Translations under genes and position numbers: made by a program
Notes under the pieces: generated by a model
Databases searched by the model: none
What the model was told of the DNA's origin: nothing
What the model saw: only the letters and a program-made list of their open reading frames with translations
DNA from: Lutimaribacter degradans
Lineage (GTDB): Bacteria; Pseudomonadota; Alphaproteobacteria; Rhodobacterales; Rhodobacteraceae
Length of the DNA stretch: 64,000 bases
Assembly: GCF_023703375.1 (NCBI RefSeq)
Contig: NZ_JAMQGO010000001.1
Coordinates: 838,567 to 902,566 of the forward strand
Reading direction: 5' to 3'
Part shown: positions 31,697 through 39,546 of the stretch, one piece after another
Position numbering within the stretch: position 1 is the stretch's first letter
Layout: every line of letters begins with the position of its first letter

Positions 31697-32611
31697 ATGG
31701 ACCTGCCCGAACAGTTTGACCCGCCCATCGGCGTGGCCGAAAGGCTGGCCCCGGGGCTGCGCCGCATCGTGGCACCCAATCCGTCGCCCATGACATGGCG
31801 CGGGACAAACACCTACCTCGTGGGTGACAGCGCAATCGCGGTGATCGACCCCGGGCCCGATGACCCGGCGCATCTGCAGGCAATTTTGTCGGCCATTGGC
31901 CCGGGCCAGCGCATCACGCATATCCTTGTCACCCACGCGCACCTGGATCATTCCCCCCTGGCGCGCCCGCTTGCGCAGGCCAGCGGCGCGCCGGTTCTTG
32001 CTTACGGCGATGCACGCGCGGGCCGCAGCCGTGTGATGGACATGCTGGCCGCGCAGGGATTGGCCGGGGGCGGTGAAGGTGTCGATACTGCGTTCACGCC
32101 CGATATCATGCTTGCCGATGGCGACGTGGTCGCGGGCGATGGCTGGCAGATGCGCGCGCTTTGGACCCCGGGGCATTTCGGCAATCACCTGTCCTTCATC
32201 TGGGGTGACGCGGGGTTTTCCGGCGACCTGGTGATGGGCTGGGCCAGCTCGCTCGTCTCGCCACCCGATGGCGACCTGACCGATTTCATGACCTCTTGCG
32301 AGCGGCTGCGCGCCGAGGGCTGCGCCGTGCTGCATGCGGGCCACGGCAGCCCGGTGGCCGATCCGGCAGCCCGGATCGACTGGCTTCTGGGCCACCGACG
32401 CATGCGCGAGGCCGCGATTCTGGCCGCGCTGGCGGATGGCCCCACTGACCCCGCCACGCTGACACGCGCGATCTACACCGACACGCCGGCAGCCCTCTTG
32501 CCCGCCGCCGAGCGGAACGTCTTTGCCCATCTTGTTGACCTCGTTCAAAAAAGCGCCGTCACACCGGCGGGGCCCCTGTCGCAAAAGGCGGTTTTCACGC
32601 TGAACGGTTAG
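31697..32611 (+). CDS. MBL-fold metallo-hydrolase (LACTB2-like)
   Basis: A 304-residue metallo-beta-lactamase-fold protein. The metal-binding THAHLDHSPL, LWTPGHFGNHLSF and VLHAGHGSPV are in the expected order, followed by a C-terminal winged-helix-like extension (LGHRRMREAAILAALADGPTDPATL), as in the LACTB2/glyoxalase II-like group. The substrate is unknown; the LACTB2 group includes endoribonucleases. This is the last clearly chromosomal protein gene before the tRNA-Asn insertion site. Confidence 0.9.
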   Translation: MDLPEQFDPPIGVAERLAPGLRRIVAPNPSPMTWRGTNTYLVGDSAIAVIDPGPDDPAHLQAILSAIGPGQRITHILVTHAHLDHSPLARPLAQASGAPVLAYGDARAGRSRVMDMLAAQGLAGGGEGVDTAFTPDIMLADGDVVAGDGWQMRALWTPGHFGNHLSFIWGDAGFSGDLVMGWASSLVSPPDGDLTDFMTSCERLRAEGCAVLHAGHGSPVADPAARIDWLLGHRRMREAAILAALADGPTDPATLTRAIYTDTPAALLPAAERNVFAHLVDLVQKSAVTPAGPLSQKAVFTLNG

Positions 32612-32692
32612 TGCGCCCAATGAAAACCGAAAAAATCACCAAATCCCTCTGGACGAGCGGAATCCCTTTTGCTACATCGCACCGCACAGTGT

Positions 32693-32767
32693 TCCGGCGT
32701 AGCTCAGCGGTAGAGCAGTTGACTGTTAATCAATTGGTCGTAGGTTCGATCCCTACCGCCGGAGCCA
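32693..32767 (+). tRNA. tRNA-Asn(GUU), integration site
   Basis: A 75-nt cloverleaf: acceptor TCCGGCG/CGCCGGA, D-arm AGCTCAGCGGTAGAGC, anticodon arm TTGA-CTGTTAA-TCAA (anticodon GUU), T-arm GTAGGTTCGATCCCTAC, discriminator G with encoded CCA. Its 3' half from the anticodon loop onward is repeated exactly at 42630-42675, so it is the attachment site of the adjacent element. Insertion has kept the tRNA intact. Confidence 0.97.
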
Positions 32768-32768
32768 A
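32723..32768 (+). repeat. attL of the satellite (46-bp direct repeat)
   Basis: This covers tRNA-Asn from the anticodon loop to the encoded CCA plus one base. It is identical over 46 bp to 42630-42675. The match ends abruptly on both sides, as expected for a crossover core. Confidence 0.93.
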
Positions 32769-32834
32769 AAACCCCAAGAAAATCAACAAGTTACAACCTC
32801 GTCGCGTTGAGGCTCTTGGGGGAATTTTGGCCTT

Positions 32835-32858
32835 GTCACCGGATTTGTCACCGGATTT
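32835..32858 (+). repeat. Left-end 12-bp tandem repeats (putative integrase arm sites)
   Basis: Two exact head-to-tail copies of GTCACCGGATTT lie about 70 bp inside attL. The same 12-mer recurs several times next to the integrase at the right end, so these are probably arm-type sites bound by the integrase. Confidence 0.6.
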
Positions 32859-32972
32859 CGTGCTGCATTTCAGTGGGCCAGAATCAGAATTTGTGCATCC
32901 AACGGCCCGACCACGCGCGGAGGGTGATTACGATATGAGATGTCTCTCTACTCAGTTTGCATGAGGTTCTTA

Positions 32973-33470
32973 ATGCACGTAACGCAAATACTATTCCGAC
33001 ACGAGAACGGCGATGTGCTGGCAACGCCCCCAGCCGGTCAATTGAAGCCTGTTGTCCGCATAGCCTATCCGCATTCCTCGGAAACTACCCCGGAGGGAAC
33101 GAGATTCTGTTGGGGGGGCGATGAAAGAAGAAAATCACTCGCTTTGATCGATACGGGCGCAGATAACTGCTTGGTGGACTCGGGTCTTGCGGATCATTTG
33201 AATCTGACAAACAGCAGCGGCAAGGTAGTCTCAAATCGGGGTGTTACTGGAACCCGTGAGACATATGATATGGACACACAAATTTTCCTTATTGATTCCA
33301 AACACGCGATCAAAGTTCCGGCGTTTAAGGCGGATTTCAGTGGACAGCCTTACTCGTTTTTACTTGGCATGAACTTTTTACGAACCGGTGTGCTTACACT
33401 CGACTTCCAACGCGGAATTTTCCAGTTTGAGTTTTTCGGTAATGCCGCAGGTGGAAGTGATATCAGATAA
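32973..33470 (+). CDS. Retropepsin-like aspartic protease domain protein
   Basis: A protein of about 165 residues. The segment SLALIDTGADNCLVDSGLADHL carries the aspartic protease motif DTGA, and FLLGMNFLRTGVLTLDF matches the second conserved element (hhGxxFL) of bacterial retropepsin-like proteins. Start 32973 follows GAGG at good spacing; 32940 and 32961 are in-frame alternatives. It is the only clear plus-strand gene in the satellite and is visibly lower in GC, suggesting acquired cargo. It could serve in capsid maturation, as no HK97-type protease gene is seen, or be unrelated. Its 3' end overlaps an antisense minus-strand frame. Confidence 0.6.
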   Translation: MHVTQILFRHENGDVLATPPAGQLKPVVRIAYPHSSETTPEGTRFCWGGDERRKSLALIDTGADNCLVDSGLADHLNLTNSSGKVVSNRGVTGTRETYDMDTQIFLIDSKHAIKVPAFKADFSGQPYSFLLGMNFLRTGVLTLDFQRGIFQFEFFGNAAGGSDIR

Positions 33471-33553
33471 AATCCGTCGCCATTTGTAGCACCAAAGTCC
33501 GCGCGAAGCTCCGTTTCGATTTTGGCAATAGCGGAGTCGGGGCAGTCGCTCAT
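33350..33553 (-). CDS. Hypothetical protein, possibly truncated end of the packaging operon
   Basis: A 67-residue frame whose ATG overlaps the preceding stop by 4 nt, like the other genes of this operon. That is the main reason to accept it. The first 35 residues (MSDCPDSAIAKIETELRADF) look protein-like. The remainder is read antisense through the aspartic protease gene and is probably not native, so the original gene may have been cut when the plus-strand cargo arrived. No family is recognised. Confidence 0.4.
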   Translation of the reverse strand: MSDCPDSAIAKIETELRADFGATNGDGFYLISLPPAALPKNSNWKIPRWKSSVSTPVRKKFMPSKNE

Positions 33554-33789
33554 TGCCGCCGCGCCCCCTCAGCTTCCAGCCGGGCACGTTCGCGGGTCAT
33601 CTGGATCAGCAGGCCTTTGACGTGATCCTGCGCCGCTTGTGCGGCCTCTGTGGCGCTCTTGCCTTCGGCGCGGGCCTTGGCCTCCATCGCCGCGCCTTCA
33701 CGCTTCACAATGCTGTCTGTGAGCGCGTCCCATGCGTCTAGCATCGCATCATGCGCGGCGCGGGCGTCGGGTGGCAGGTGGTCATTCAT
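33550..33789 (-). CDS. Small helical protein next to the terminase
   Basis: A 79-residue, charged, alpha-helical protein (IVKREGAAMEAKARAEGKSA, KGLLIQMTRERARLEAEG). The start overlaps the small terminase stop by 4 nt, so it is translated with the packaging genes. No known family is recognised. Size and helicity would suit a terminase or head accessory factor, but this is a guess. Confidence 0.6.
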   Translation of the reverse strand: MNDHLPPDARAAHDAMLDAWDALTDSIVKREGAAMEAKARAEGKSATEAAQAAQDHVKGLLIQMTRERARLEAEGARRQ

Positions 33790-34244
33790 TTGAAATATTC
33801 CTTCGCTGCATCATCGCCGGGCAGATCGGGCAAGCCCTGCACCTTGGCGCGGGCCGATGGTGTCAGGCCAAATTCAGACAAGAGCGATTGAACACGGCGG
33901 GCTGCATCATTGCGCTGCGCAACCGCCGGATGCGCGCGATACATCACCGCCCCGGCCTCTGTCGTAGCCTCATAGGTCGCGCCCTGCGCCGCCACCGTGT
34001 CGCGGGCCTCGATCCATTCGGCCAAGGTTTCACAAAGCAGCCCCAAGGCGATTTTGTCGCCATCGGTGATTACGTTCATATCGGTCAGCAGGTCAGCCAG
34101 TTCGGGCCAATGTTCCCTTGCACGATCCGAGACAAAGGCGGGCGGCATTGTGCCGCTCAGGCGCGCTTGTGTGGCCTGTGTGGCCTTACCGCGCGTTGTG
34201 CCGGTCACGGCCTTTAGGTGCGTCGGTTTCGGCTTTCGTGGCAT
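33786..34244 (-). CDS. Phage terminase small subunit, P27 family
   Basis: A 152-residue protein matching the P27 small-terminase pattern. The N-terminal basic MPRKPKPTHLKAVTGTTR, then PPAFVSDRAREHWPELADLL, the central ALGLLCETLAEWIEARDTV, and the C-terminal SLLSEFGLTPSARAKVQGL are characteristic. Small terminases recognise the packaging site and recruit the large subunit, which is absent here. This fits a satellite that redirects a helper's large terminase to its own DNA. ATG 34244 follows AAGGAA; an upstream ATG (34310) is less likely. Confidence 0.85.
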   Translation of the reverse strand: MPRKPKPTHLKAVTGTTRGKATQATQARLSGTMPPAFVSDRAREHWPELADLLTDMNVITDGDKIALGLLCETLAEWIEARDTVAAQGATYEATTEAGAVMYRAHPAVAQRNDAARRVQSLLSEFGLTPSARAKVQGLPDLPGDDAAKEYFK

Positions 34245-34512
34245 GGGCTTTTTTCCTTCGGTTTCAGCATCGGCAAACTTAAACGTGGACCGCCGGTTCC
34301 TGCATTGCACTTTGTGAAGTCTGATCCGCCCCCTCCCCTTATGGTGTGGGGAAGGTCGGCACCGCGCGATCCGGTCAAGGTTCGCCGTGCCGTGTCGGGG
34401 TTGCTAACGTGACTGCCCGACTGAAACCGGATCGCATGGGCGGAGATTGCCCGCGCACGATCAGCGCCCGGACGGCAAGAGCAAGATGGAAAGACTGCCG
34501 CCCGAATTCTCA

Positions 34513-35715
34513 TTAGGTGCCAACCCTCAGAAGCTTGATCGCTTCGCTGTTGTAGAGGGCGCCGCCGACGCGTTTTGTGGTGTAGAACCTCACGTTCGGC
34601 TTGTCGGTGTAGGGGTCGCGCAGCAGGCGCAGCCCGATCCGGTCAACAATGATGTAGCCTGATGCGAAGTCACCGAAGGCAATGGGCCGTTCGCCTGCGC
34701 CGATGTCCGGCATTTCCTCGTCCAGCGCGACCGGGAAGCCCAGCAGGCGCGGCGGTTCACCGGCTGCGAGGGATTCGGCCCAGAGAAAGCGGCCTTGCCC
34801 GTCTTTCAGCTTGCGCACCGTTGCGGCAGTCTTGCGATTCATGATCCACGACGCGCCCGCGCGATACTCGGGCTTGATCGCGTAAATCAGACTGATGAGG
34901 GAATCCTCGTCAATGTCCGCCGCCTCGCCACTTGCGATGGTCTGCAACGTGCCCCAGTCCCGTGTATCGTCGTCGTCGTCAGACACGTCATAGGACAGGA
35001 TGCCACGCGGCTTGTTGATGCCATCGCCGTTGATAAAGGCGTTGCCTTCCTTTCGCGCGAAGCTTTGCGAGATATTGCCGGTCAGCCAAGTTGCCAGATC
35101 AAATGTAGAGTCATCCAACAATTTTTGCGTGACCTTCGGCATGGCGCTGATTTCATGCACCGGCACCGAAAGCTTATGCAGCGTCGGGCTTGCCGTATCG
35201 CCGCGCGCCTCGCGTTCCGTTACCCACTCGGCCCCGGATAAGCTCGTGTCTGCGATTTCCTCGAAAACATCCGTGGCGATAACCTCGGTTCGAGCCAGTT
35301 GACGCATGGGCGAAATCGCGTGCAGGCGCTCGGTCATCACCGGCGATAGATACGGCACCACGGTAAACCCGCCGTCCGGGTTGCTGTCCGTGCTCATGCC
35401 CGCGTTGATCCCGGTGTGCAGCGACGCCAGCGGTGCATCGTCACCGTCGCGGATCAGCTTGCGCAGGGCGCTGTTGACCTCGGTGCGGTCACGTTCAGAA
35501 GCGCCGCCCGATGCCGGGCCACCGCCGCCGATGCGAAGCGCCGAAAGGGTTTGGTTGACTTCATCCAGCCCGGTCTGCAATTCGCGGACCTCGGCCTTGT
35601 GGTCTTGTTTGAATTGGCTGAAAGCGTTGGTCATTTCGGCCAGGACTTGCTTGGGATCGCCCGACGCGTTAGCGCGCACGGCCATAATCCCACGGATTTT
35701 GCGTTCATGTTTCAT
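34513..35715 (-). CDS. HK97-type major capsid protein
   Basis: A 400-residue capsid protein. Residues about 20-65 form a coiled-coil delta domain (FSQFKQDHKAEVRELQTGLDE). The HK97 core follows: TDSNPDGGFTVVPYLSPVMTERL, EVIATDVFEEIADTSLSGAEW, AMPKVTQKLLDDSTFDLATWL, FINGDGINKPRGIL, and the C-terminal IGLRLLRDPYTDKPNVRFYTTKRVGGAL. The delta domain is normally removed by a phage protease, but none of the usual types is encoded in the element. A GAGGTGTTCAG ribosome-binding site precedes the ATG. It is separated from the small terminase gene by about 270 bp with no clear gene. Confidence 0.93.
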   Translation of the reverse strand: MKHERKIRGIMAVRANASGDPKQVLAEMTNAFSQFKQDHKAEVRELQTGLDEVNQTLSALRIGGGGPASGGASERDRTEVNSALRKLIRDGDDAPLASLHTGINAGMSTDSNPDGGFTVVPYLSPVMTERLHAISPMRQLARTEVIATDVFEEIADTSLSGAEWVTEREARGDTASPTLHKLSVPVHEISAMPKVTQKLLDDSTFDLATWLTGNISQSFARKEGNAFINGDGINKPRGILSYDVSDDDDDTRDWGTLQTIASGEAADIDEDSLISLIYAIKPEYRAGASWIMNRKTAATVRKLKDGQGRFLWAESLAAGEPPRLLGFPVALDEEMPDIGAGERPIAFGDFASGYIIVDRIGLRLLRDPYTDKPNVRFYTTKRVGGALYNSEAIKLLRVGT

Positions 35716-35948
35716 CTGAACACCTCATATGATGCCCCGAGGGGCGTTGTGATTTTGGGATTTAGACGCCGCTACGGCAGGCGCTTCGCTTGATCTTGCA
35801 TTTGACGGGCGCGCTTTGTCGCTACGGCAGACGCGGCGCGGGCCGCTTGTCGAATCAAGCCTCGTCATCAATGGCAGCGTCCTGCGTGCCTCCGGTGACG
35901 GGATCAAGGCGCAGCGTCCTGCGTGCGCCTTGGTGGTATCATAATACC
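35716..35948. other. Repeat-bearing gap before the capsid gene
   Basis: A 233-bp gap in the satellite operon with no convincing gene. It has GCTACGGCAG twice (35771-35780 and 35821-35830), a 16-bp direct repeat GCAGCGTCCTGCGTGC (35874-35889 and 35911-35926), and an inverted repeat GGTAT-N4-ATACC (35935-35948). It may hold a late promoter or packaging signal; nothing decides between these. Confidence 0.4.
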
Positions 35949-36188
35949 TCATTGCATTGGCCCGTTCAAGGATTTCTCGCCTTGTTCGATTGCGTCTGCC
36001 AGATCGCGCAGCCATTCCGCTGCACCAACCGCGCCGTTGTGGCAGGCGGCAATCGTTGCCCCTGTCATCACGAAAGCGGTCGCAATTTCGGCCTCGGGCA
36101 GAACATCGCCCCGGCTCAGTCCGTTTGCGGTTTCCATGAGCCGGGCGGCGAGATGCGCGCGGATTTCATTTTGCGTTGTGTCGGTCAT
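35949..36188 (-). CDS. Satellite hypothetical protein, 79 aa
   Basis: A 79-residue helical protein (MTDTTQNEIRAHLAARLMET, GATIAACHNGAVGAAEWLRD, LADAIEQGEKS). GAAAGGACCACGAC before the ATG supports the start. No family is recognised. It is set between the origin-like gene and the capsid and is probably a regulatory or accessory protein of the satellite. Confidence 0.6.
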   Translation of the reverse strand: MTDTTQNEIRAHLAARLMETANGLSRGDVLPEAEIATAFVMTGATIAACHNGAVGAAEWLRDLADAIEQGEKSLNGPMQ

Positions 36189-36273
36189 GTCGTGGTCCTT
36201 TCGTGGTGGTTTCAAATTTCTGAATTGCGGATGCGTGAATTGAGCGGGGCGGTCGATTTCAGTAGCCACGGCC

Positions 36274-36585
36274 TCAGCCTTCTGACCCACCCCCTGCCAT
36301 CGCCTCGGCGTGATCCCAGACGGCTTCAATCGCTTCCGGCGTCCGCGCTACCCCGTCCGGGTCTGCCAGCGCGGCGATGCGGGCTTTATGGAAGGCAAGG
36401 TCGCGGGCGAGTTCCTCGGGCGTAACTTCATGATCGGAAGCGCGCACCGTTCCTACTTTTCCTACAGTTCCTACTTTTTCGGTCCCGGCGGGGTGATCTG
36501 TAGGAAGTGTAGGAGGTGTAGGAAGGCCCCGGCATTTCCGCGCTTGATGCAGCGCCGCCTTTGCGTCGAAAGCAAAGCCGGTCAT
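36274..36585 (-). CDS. Satellite hypothetical protein carrying iteron-like DNA
   Basis: A 103-residue frame whose ATG overlaps the primase stop by 4 nt. Its central part (RGLPTPPTLPTDHPAGTEKV then GTVGKVGTVRA) is encoded by two sets of 9-bp repeats (see 36450-36524). The C-terminal half (TPEELARDLAFHKARIAALADP) looks like a normal helical domain. The repeats may exist for DNA reasons (replication origin) rather than protein function. Confidence 0.6.
   Translation of the reverse strand: MTGFAFDAKAALHQARKCRGLPTPPTLPTDHPAGTEKVGTVGKVGTVRASDHEVTPEELARDLAFHKARIAALADPDGVARTPEAIEAVWDHAEAMAGGGSEG
36450..36524. repeat. Two inverted iteron arrays, candidate replication origin
   Basis: TTCCTAC occurs three times at 9-bp spacing (36450, 36459, 36468). 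After a 25-bp spacer the complement GTAGGAA/G occurs three times at the same spacing (36500, 36509, 36518). Mirror-image iterons just past a primase/helicase gene resemble the origin layout of PICIs such as SaPIs. Confidence 0.55.
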
Positions 36586-39101
36586 GACTGCACCTCGCGC
36601 ACGATCAGCCACGCTTCGCGGCGCGGCTTGCCTTCCACCTCTGCGCCGTTCGCCTCGATCAACCAGCCGTGCGATTCCAGCTTGCGCAGCGCCTTGCGTG
36701 CGCGATCTGTCACCTTGAACGGGCCACGCTGCGCCGCCGCGCGGGCCGATATGCACGGCTCGCCCCATGAGCGCAGAAGCCAAAGGCGTATCCGCTCGGC
36801 GTCGGCCACCTCGGGCGGCACGATTGCAGCATCCGCGAGGCGCGCTGCCTCGTTCGCGTAGAAGGTCGCAATCTCCGTTGCACCGGCCATTGTCTCGCCC
36901 GTTACCTCGTGTGCATCCGGGTCCGCGTAGATCGTCAGCACCGCCGCAAGGCGCGCCGCGTGCTCTGCGGTCTTGCTGGCGAAGGCGCGCGCATCCTCGA
37001 AAGGTCCGCCCGGTGCCTGCGCTGTTTCAACCTCGCGCGCAAAGTCGGTCAGCACGTCCCGCGCTTCTGCCGACAAGGGTAGGACCGGCGGCGCAAGTTC
37101 GTTTCGGGTGCCCTCCGCAAGAGGCAGATCGCGAGACAGAAGCGAACGGATGCGCGCGGCGAAGCGGGCAATCTCAGCATCGGCGGCGGCGTCCTTTTCC
37201 ATGCGCAGGCGCGTCCCGATGCGCGAGGCGGGGCGGCACGTCAGGAAGCGGGCGAGAAGCCCTTGCCCGTTCGCCATCGGATCAGATAGCAACGCCTCGG
37301 CGGCGACCGGCTGCACAAGGATATGTGCTGAGAACCTGCGCCCGGTGTAGCTTTCGACGCCATCGCCTGCGCGCCATCTGTCCAGCGGTGATCCGTCCCA
37401 CATGGCGCTGAAGCTGGCGCAGGTGGCGAGGCGGTTTTCGGCCTTCATGCTATGCCCGCCGATTAGCGCGCCACCTTCCTCGGTCATTATGCCTATGCTG
37501 GCGCGCAGTTCGGGCAAGTGCTTCACGATCCCCTCTATAGTAGGCGAGGATGCCACGATATGCGGCTTCAGCGGCGCAGGCGGTTCTTGTCCAAGGGCTT
37601 GCAGGTCAGCCCGTTTTGCCGCGCTGTCGGCTTTCTTATCCGCGACGATCTTTGCCCGCGTTGCCTTGTAGACTTCATGCGCATCGCGCCAATGATCGCG
37701 CTCAATATCGTAGTCTGTGCGCAATTCAGCCTCAAAGTCGCGCACGCCCCGCATGGCGAGGCGGTCAGCCGTTGATTTGCGTTCGCCGCTCTCGGCCACC
37801 GTCAGCAGAAACAGGCTTGCAGGCGCGGTGCCGTTCAATGTCTCTGCGTCCCGATGCCCCTGCGCGGCCAGCGCCGCCGAAGCGAGAACCGAAGCCGCGC
37901 ACATGGCAACGGGTGCCTCGGTCGCGCGGGCAATGGCCTCTGCCGGTTCGCGCAACGGCCCCAGCGCCGCCACCGGATAGGGTCCGGCCTCGGGCATTTC
38001 GCGTATCAGGGGCGTTGGGTCCGCGCGGTCTAGGCGGTTCTGGTCGCGCTCCCATTGCACGCGCTCGGCTTCGTCGCGGCCCGTCCCTGTCTCGACCGAA
38101 TAGAGACCATGCCGGGCGAGGTGCCCGAGGCGCAGGCGGCGCAACGTGTTCTGCACGCGCTTGCGCAATTCCCGCTGCCCCCGCTCAGAGGTCCAGCGAT
38201 CATCGCCTTCGGTCTTATGACAAAAGCCCGAATAGGCGGCGTCAAAGATTTCCTCTGCGGTCGGGTCCGCTCCTGTCTTGCGCTGATACTTTGCGAGTTC
38301 GGCAATCACGATCTGTCGCCAGAAGGCTTCGCGGCCATCCGTGACCAGCCCGGCGGCGTTGCGGATGATCTCGCCCGGTCCGCCATTGCCGCCCTTGCCG
38401 CCTTTGTGTGCCGGTTGCCAGCCCGGCATGGGGGCGAGGCGCGCGAGGCGGTCAAGGTCTGCGGCGGGCACATCCTCAGTTATGACGGCGGTCAGCTCGT
38501 CAATGTAACCCTTCGCGTGCTTTGCCGGGTCGGTGATCCAGTTGACCGTGCCGCCTAGGCGCAGCACGCGGGCACTGTCCCTTACCTTCGCGTCGGCCCC
38601 TACATGCGCCACCAGCGCGCCCAGGGCTTCGGTATAGGCGTCCGGATCGTCGCAAAGTTCGCGCAGCGGCAACCAGTGATGCACGCGCTTTTCGGGTTGC
38701 TGGCCCGTCCTGACGCGGATCGCGCCTTTCAGGTCAGCCGCTTCGATCCGCTCGGCCACCTTGTCCGCGTGTTCGTCCGCCTCGCACCCCGCGAAGGCGG
38801 CGGCGTAGAAGTCGAGCGTCGCGCCGCGCTTGTGCGGGTTTGCATCCGGCGCACGCAGGGCCGCGCCGATGTAGATATTTGCGCCTCGGGCGTTCTCTTG
38901 CGCGGCGAAGTTGGCGGCGTCGTCGAGGTCATCAAGGGCGAACATCCGGGCGCGGTCGGGTGCTGCGCCGCCCGGTGCGGTATAGGCAATCTCGCAAAGC
39001 CCGTCCTCGTATTCGGTTCCGATGTAGGGCGCGGCCCATGCGGCAAGGTGCTGCCGGATCATGGCGAGGTCAGGGGTGAGAATGGTTTCTTGCATGTTCA
39101 T
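36582..39101 (-). CDS. Primase/helicase with RepB-like primase and DUF3987 domains
   Basis: An 839-residue replication protein. The N-terminal third resembles an archaeal/RepB-like primase: GANIYIGAAL, FYAAAFAGCEADEHADK, KRVHHWLPLRELCDDP and SARVLRLGGTVNW. The C-terminal half matches DUF3987: CAASVLASAALAAQGH, the Walker A-like AESGERKST and the Walker B-like IGIMTEEGGALIGGHS. Such fusions start and unwind DNA for plasmids, phages and satellites. The start MNMQETILTPDLA overlaps the upstream 31-codon gene by 4 nt. Origin-like repeats lie just downstream. Confidence 0.85.
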   Translation of the reverse strand: MNMQETILTPDLAMIRQHLAAWAAPYIGTEYEDGLCEIAYTAPGGAAPDRARMFALDDLDDAANFAAQENARGANIYIGAALRAPDANPHKRGATLDFYAAAFAGCEADEHADKVAERIEAADLKGAIRVRTGQQPEKRVHHWLPLRELCDDPDAYTEALGALVAHVGADAKVRDSARVLRLGGTVNWITDPAKHAKGYIDELTAVITEDVPAADLDRLARLAPMPGWQPAHKGGKGGNGGPGEIIRNAAGLVTDGREAFWRQIVIAELAKYQRKTGADPTAEEIFDAAYSGFCHKTEGDDRWTSERGQRELRKRVQNTLRRLRLGHLARHGLYSVETGTGRDEAERVQWERDQNRLDRADPTPLIREMPEAGPYPVAALGPLREPAEAIARATEAPVAMCAASVLASAALAAQGHRDAETLNGTAPASLFLLTVAESGERKSTADRLAMRGVRDFEAELRTDYDIERDHWRDAHEVYKATRAKIVADKKADSAAKRADLQALGQEPPAPLKPHIVASSPTIEGIVKHLPELRASIGIMTEEGGALIGGHSMKAENRLATCASFSAMWDGSPLDRWRAGDGVESYTGRRFSAHILVQPVAAEALLSDPMANGQGLLARFLTCRPASRIGTRLRMEKDAAADAEIARFAARIRSLLSRDLPLAEGTRNELAPPVLPLSAEARDVLTDFAREVETAQAPGGPFEDARAFASKTAEHAARLAAVLTIYADPDAHEVTGETMAGATEIATFYANEAARLADAAIVPPEVADAERIRLWLLRSWGEPCISARAAAQRGPFKVTDRARKALRKLESHGWLIEANGAEVEGKPRREAWLIVREVQS

Positions 39102-39193
39102 GACGCCCCCCAGAACAAAGCGGCCACGATCCGGGCCTGACCTTCGGTCAGTCCGTAGCGGTGCATCAGGAATTTGATTTGAAGCTGCCTCAT
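39098..39193 (-). CDS. 31-aa coupled small protein (HTH-like)
   Basis: A 31-codon frame beginning MRQLQIKFLMHRYGLTEGQA and ending WGAS. Its start overlaps the previous gene stop by 4 nt and its own stop overlaps the primase start by 4 nt, so the translational chain runs through it unbroken. The MHRYGLTEGQARIVAAL segment resembles the helix-turn-helix start of small phage regulators. Function is unknown; it could also act mainly as a coupling leader. Confidence 0.6.
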   Translation of the reverse strand: MRQLQIKFLMHRYGLTEGQARIVAALFWGAS

Positions 39194-39432
39194 TGCGCGC
39201 CCTCCACCAGTTCAAGCGGATCGTAAAAGCCCGCCCCTTGGACGCGGGCCAGAACGCGGCCCCGGTCATCCATCAGGATGCGGTCGGGATTGCAGCAGCA
39301 AATGCGCTCTTGTGAGTAGATCGCGCAGGCCGGATCGTGATGGAATTGGACGTGATAGACGTGACCGCGCTTGATATGTTTGCGGCGTGCTGCGGCCCAT
39401 GCCCGGCGGGCCTGCCGTTTGGATTGTGACAT
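39190..39432 (-). CDS. Small cysteine/histidine-rich protein
   Basis: An 80-residue protein with a basic N-terminus (MSQSKRQARRAWAAARRKHI) and a Cys/His cluster (HVYHVQFHHDPACAIYSQER then ICCCNPDR) that may bind zinc. GAGGTAAGAGCG precedes the ATG. It is the first gene of the coupled run that leads into the primase. No family is recognised. Confidence 0.65.
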   Translation of the reverse strand: MSQSKRQARRAWAAARRKHIKRGHVYHVQFHHDPACAIYSQERICCCNPDRILMDDRGRVLARVQGAGFYDPLELVEGAQ

Positions 39433-39546
39433 TCGCTCTTACCTCGGTTCTTGCCCGAGGCACGCGGCGGTGCTATCTTTAAGGTTGAAGCTTCCCCGCT
39501 TCTTACCCCAAAACTGCCCCGTCCGCGTGCCTGTCGCGGGCGGGTT

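Noticed and set aside
34214..34513. Minus-strand frame of 99 codons between the capsid and the small terminase
   Set aside because: It begins right at the capsid stop but has a Ser/Arg/Gly-rich sequence, overlaps terS in another frame and shows no ribosome-binding site. The gap of about 270 bp is left as non-coding.
35725..36425. Overlapping frames in the capsid upstream gap, both strands
   Set aside because: They are Arg/Ser-rich and mutually overlapping, without ribosome-binding sites; the direct repeats there explain the open frames better.
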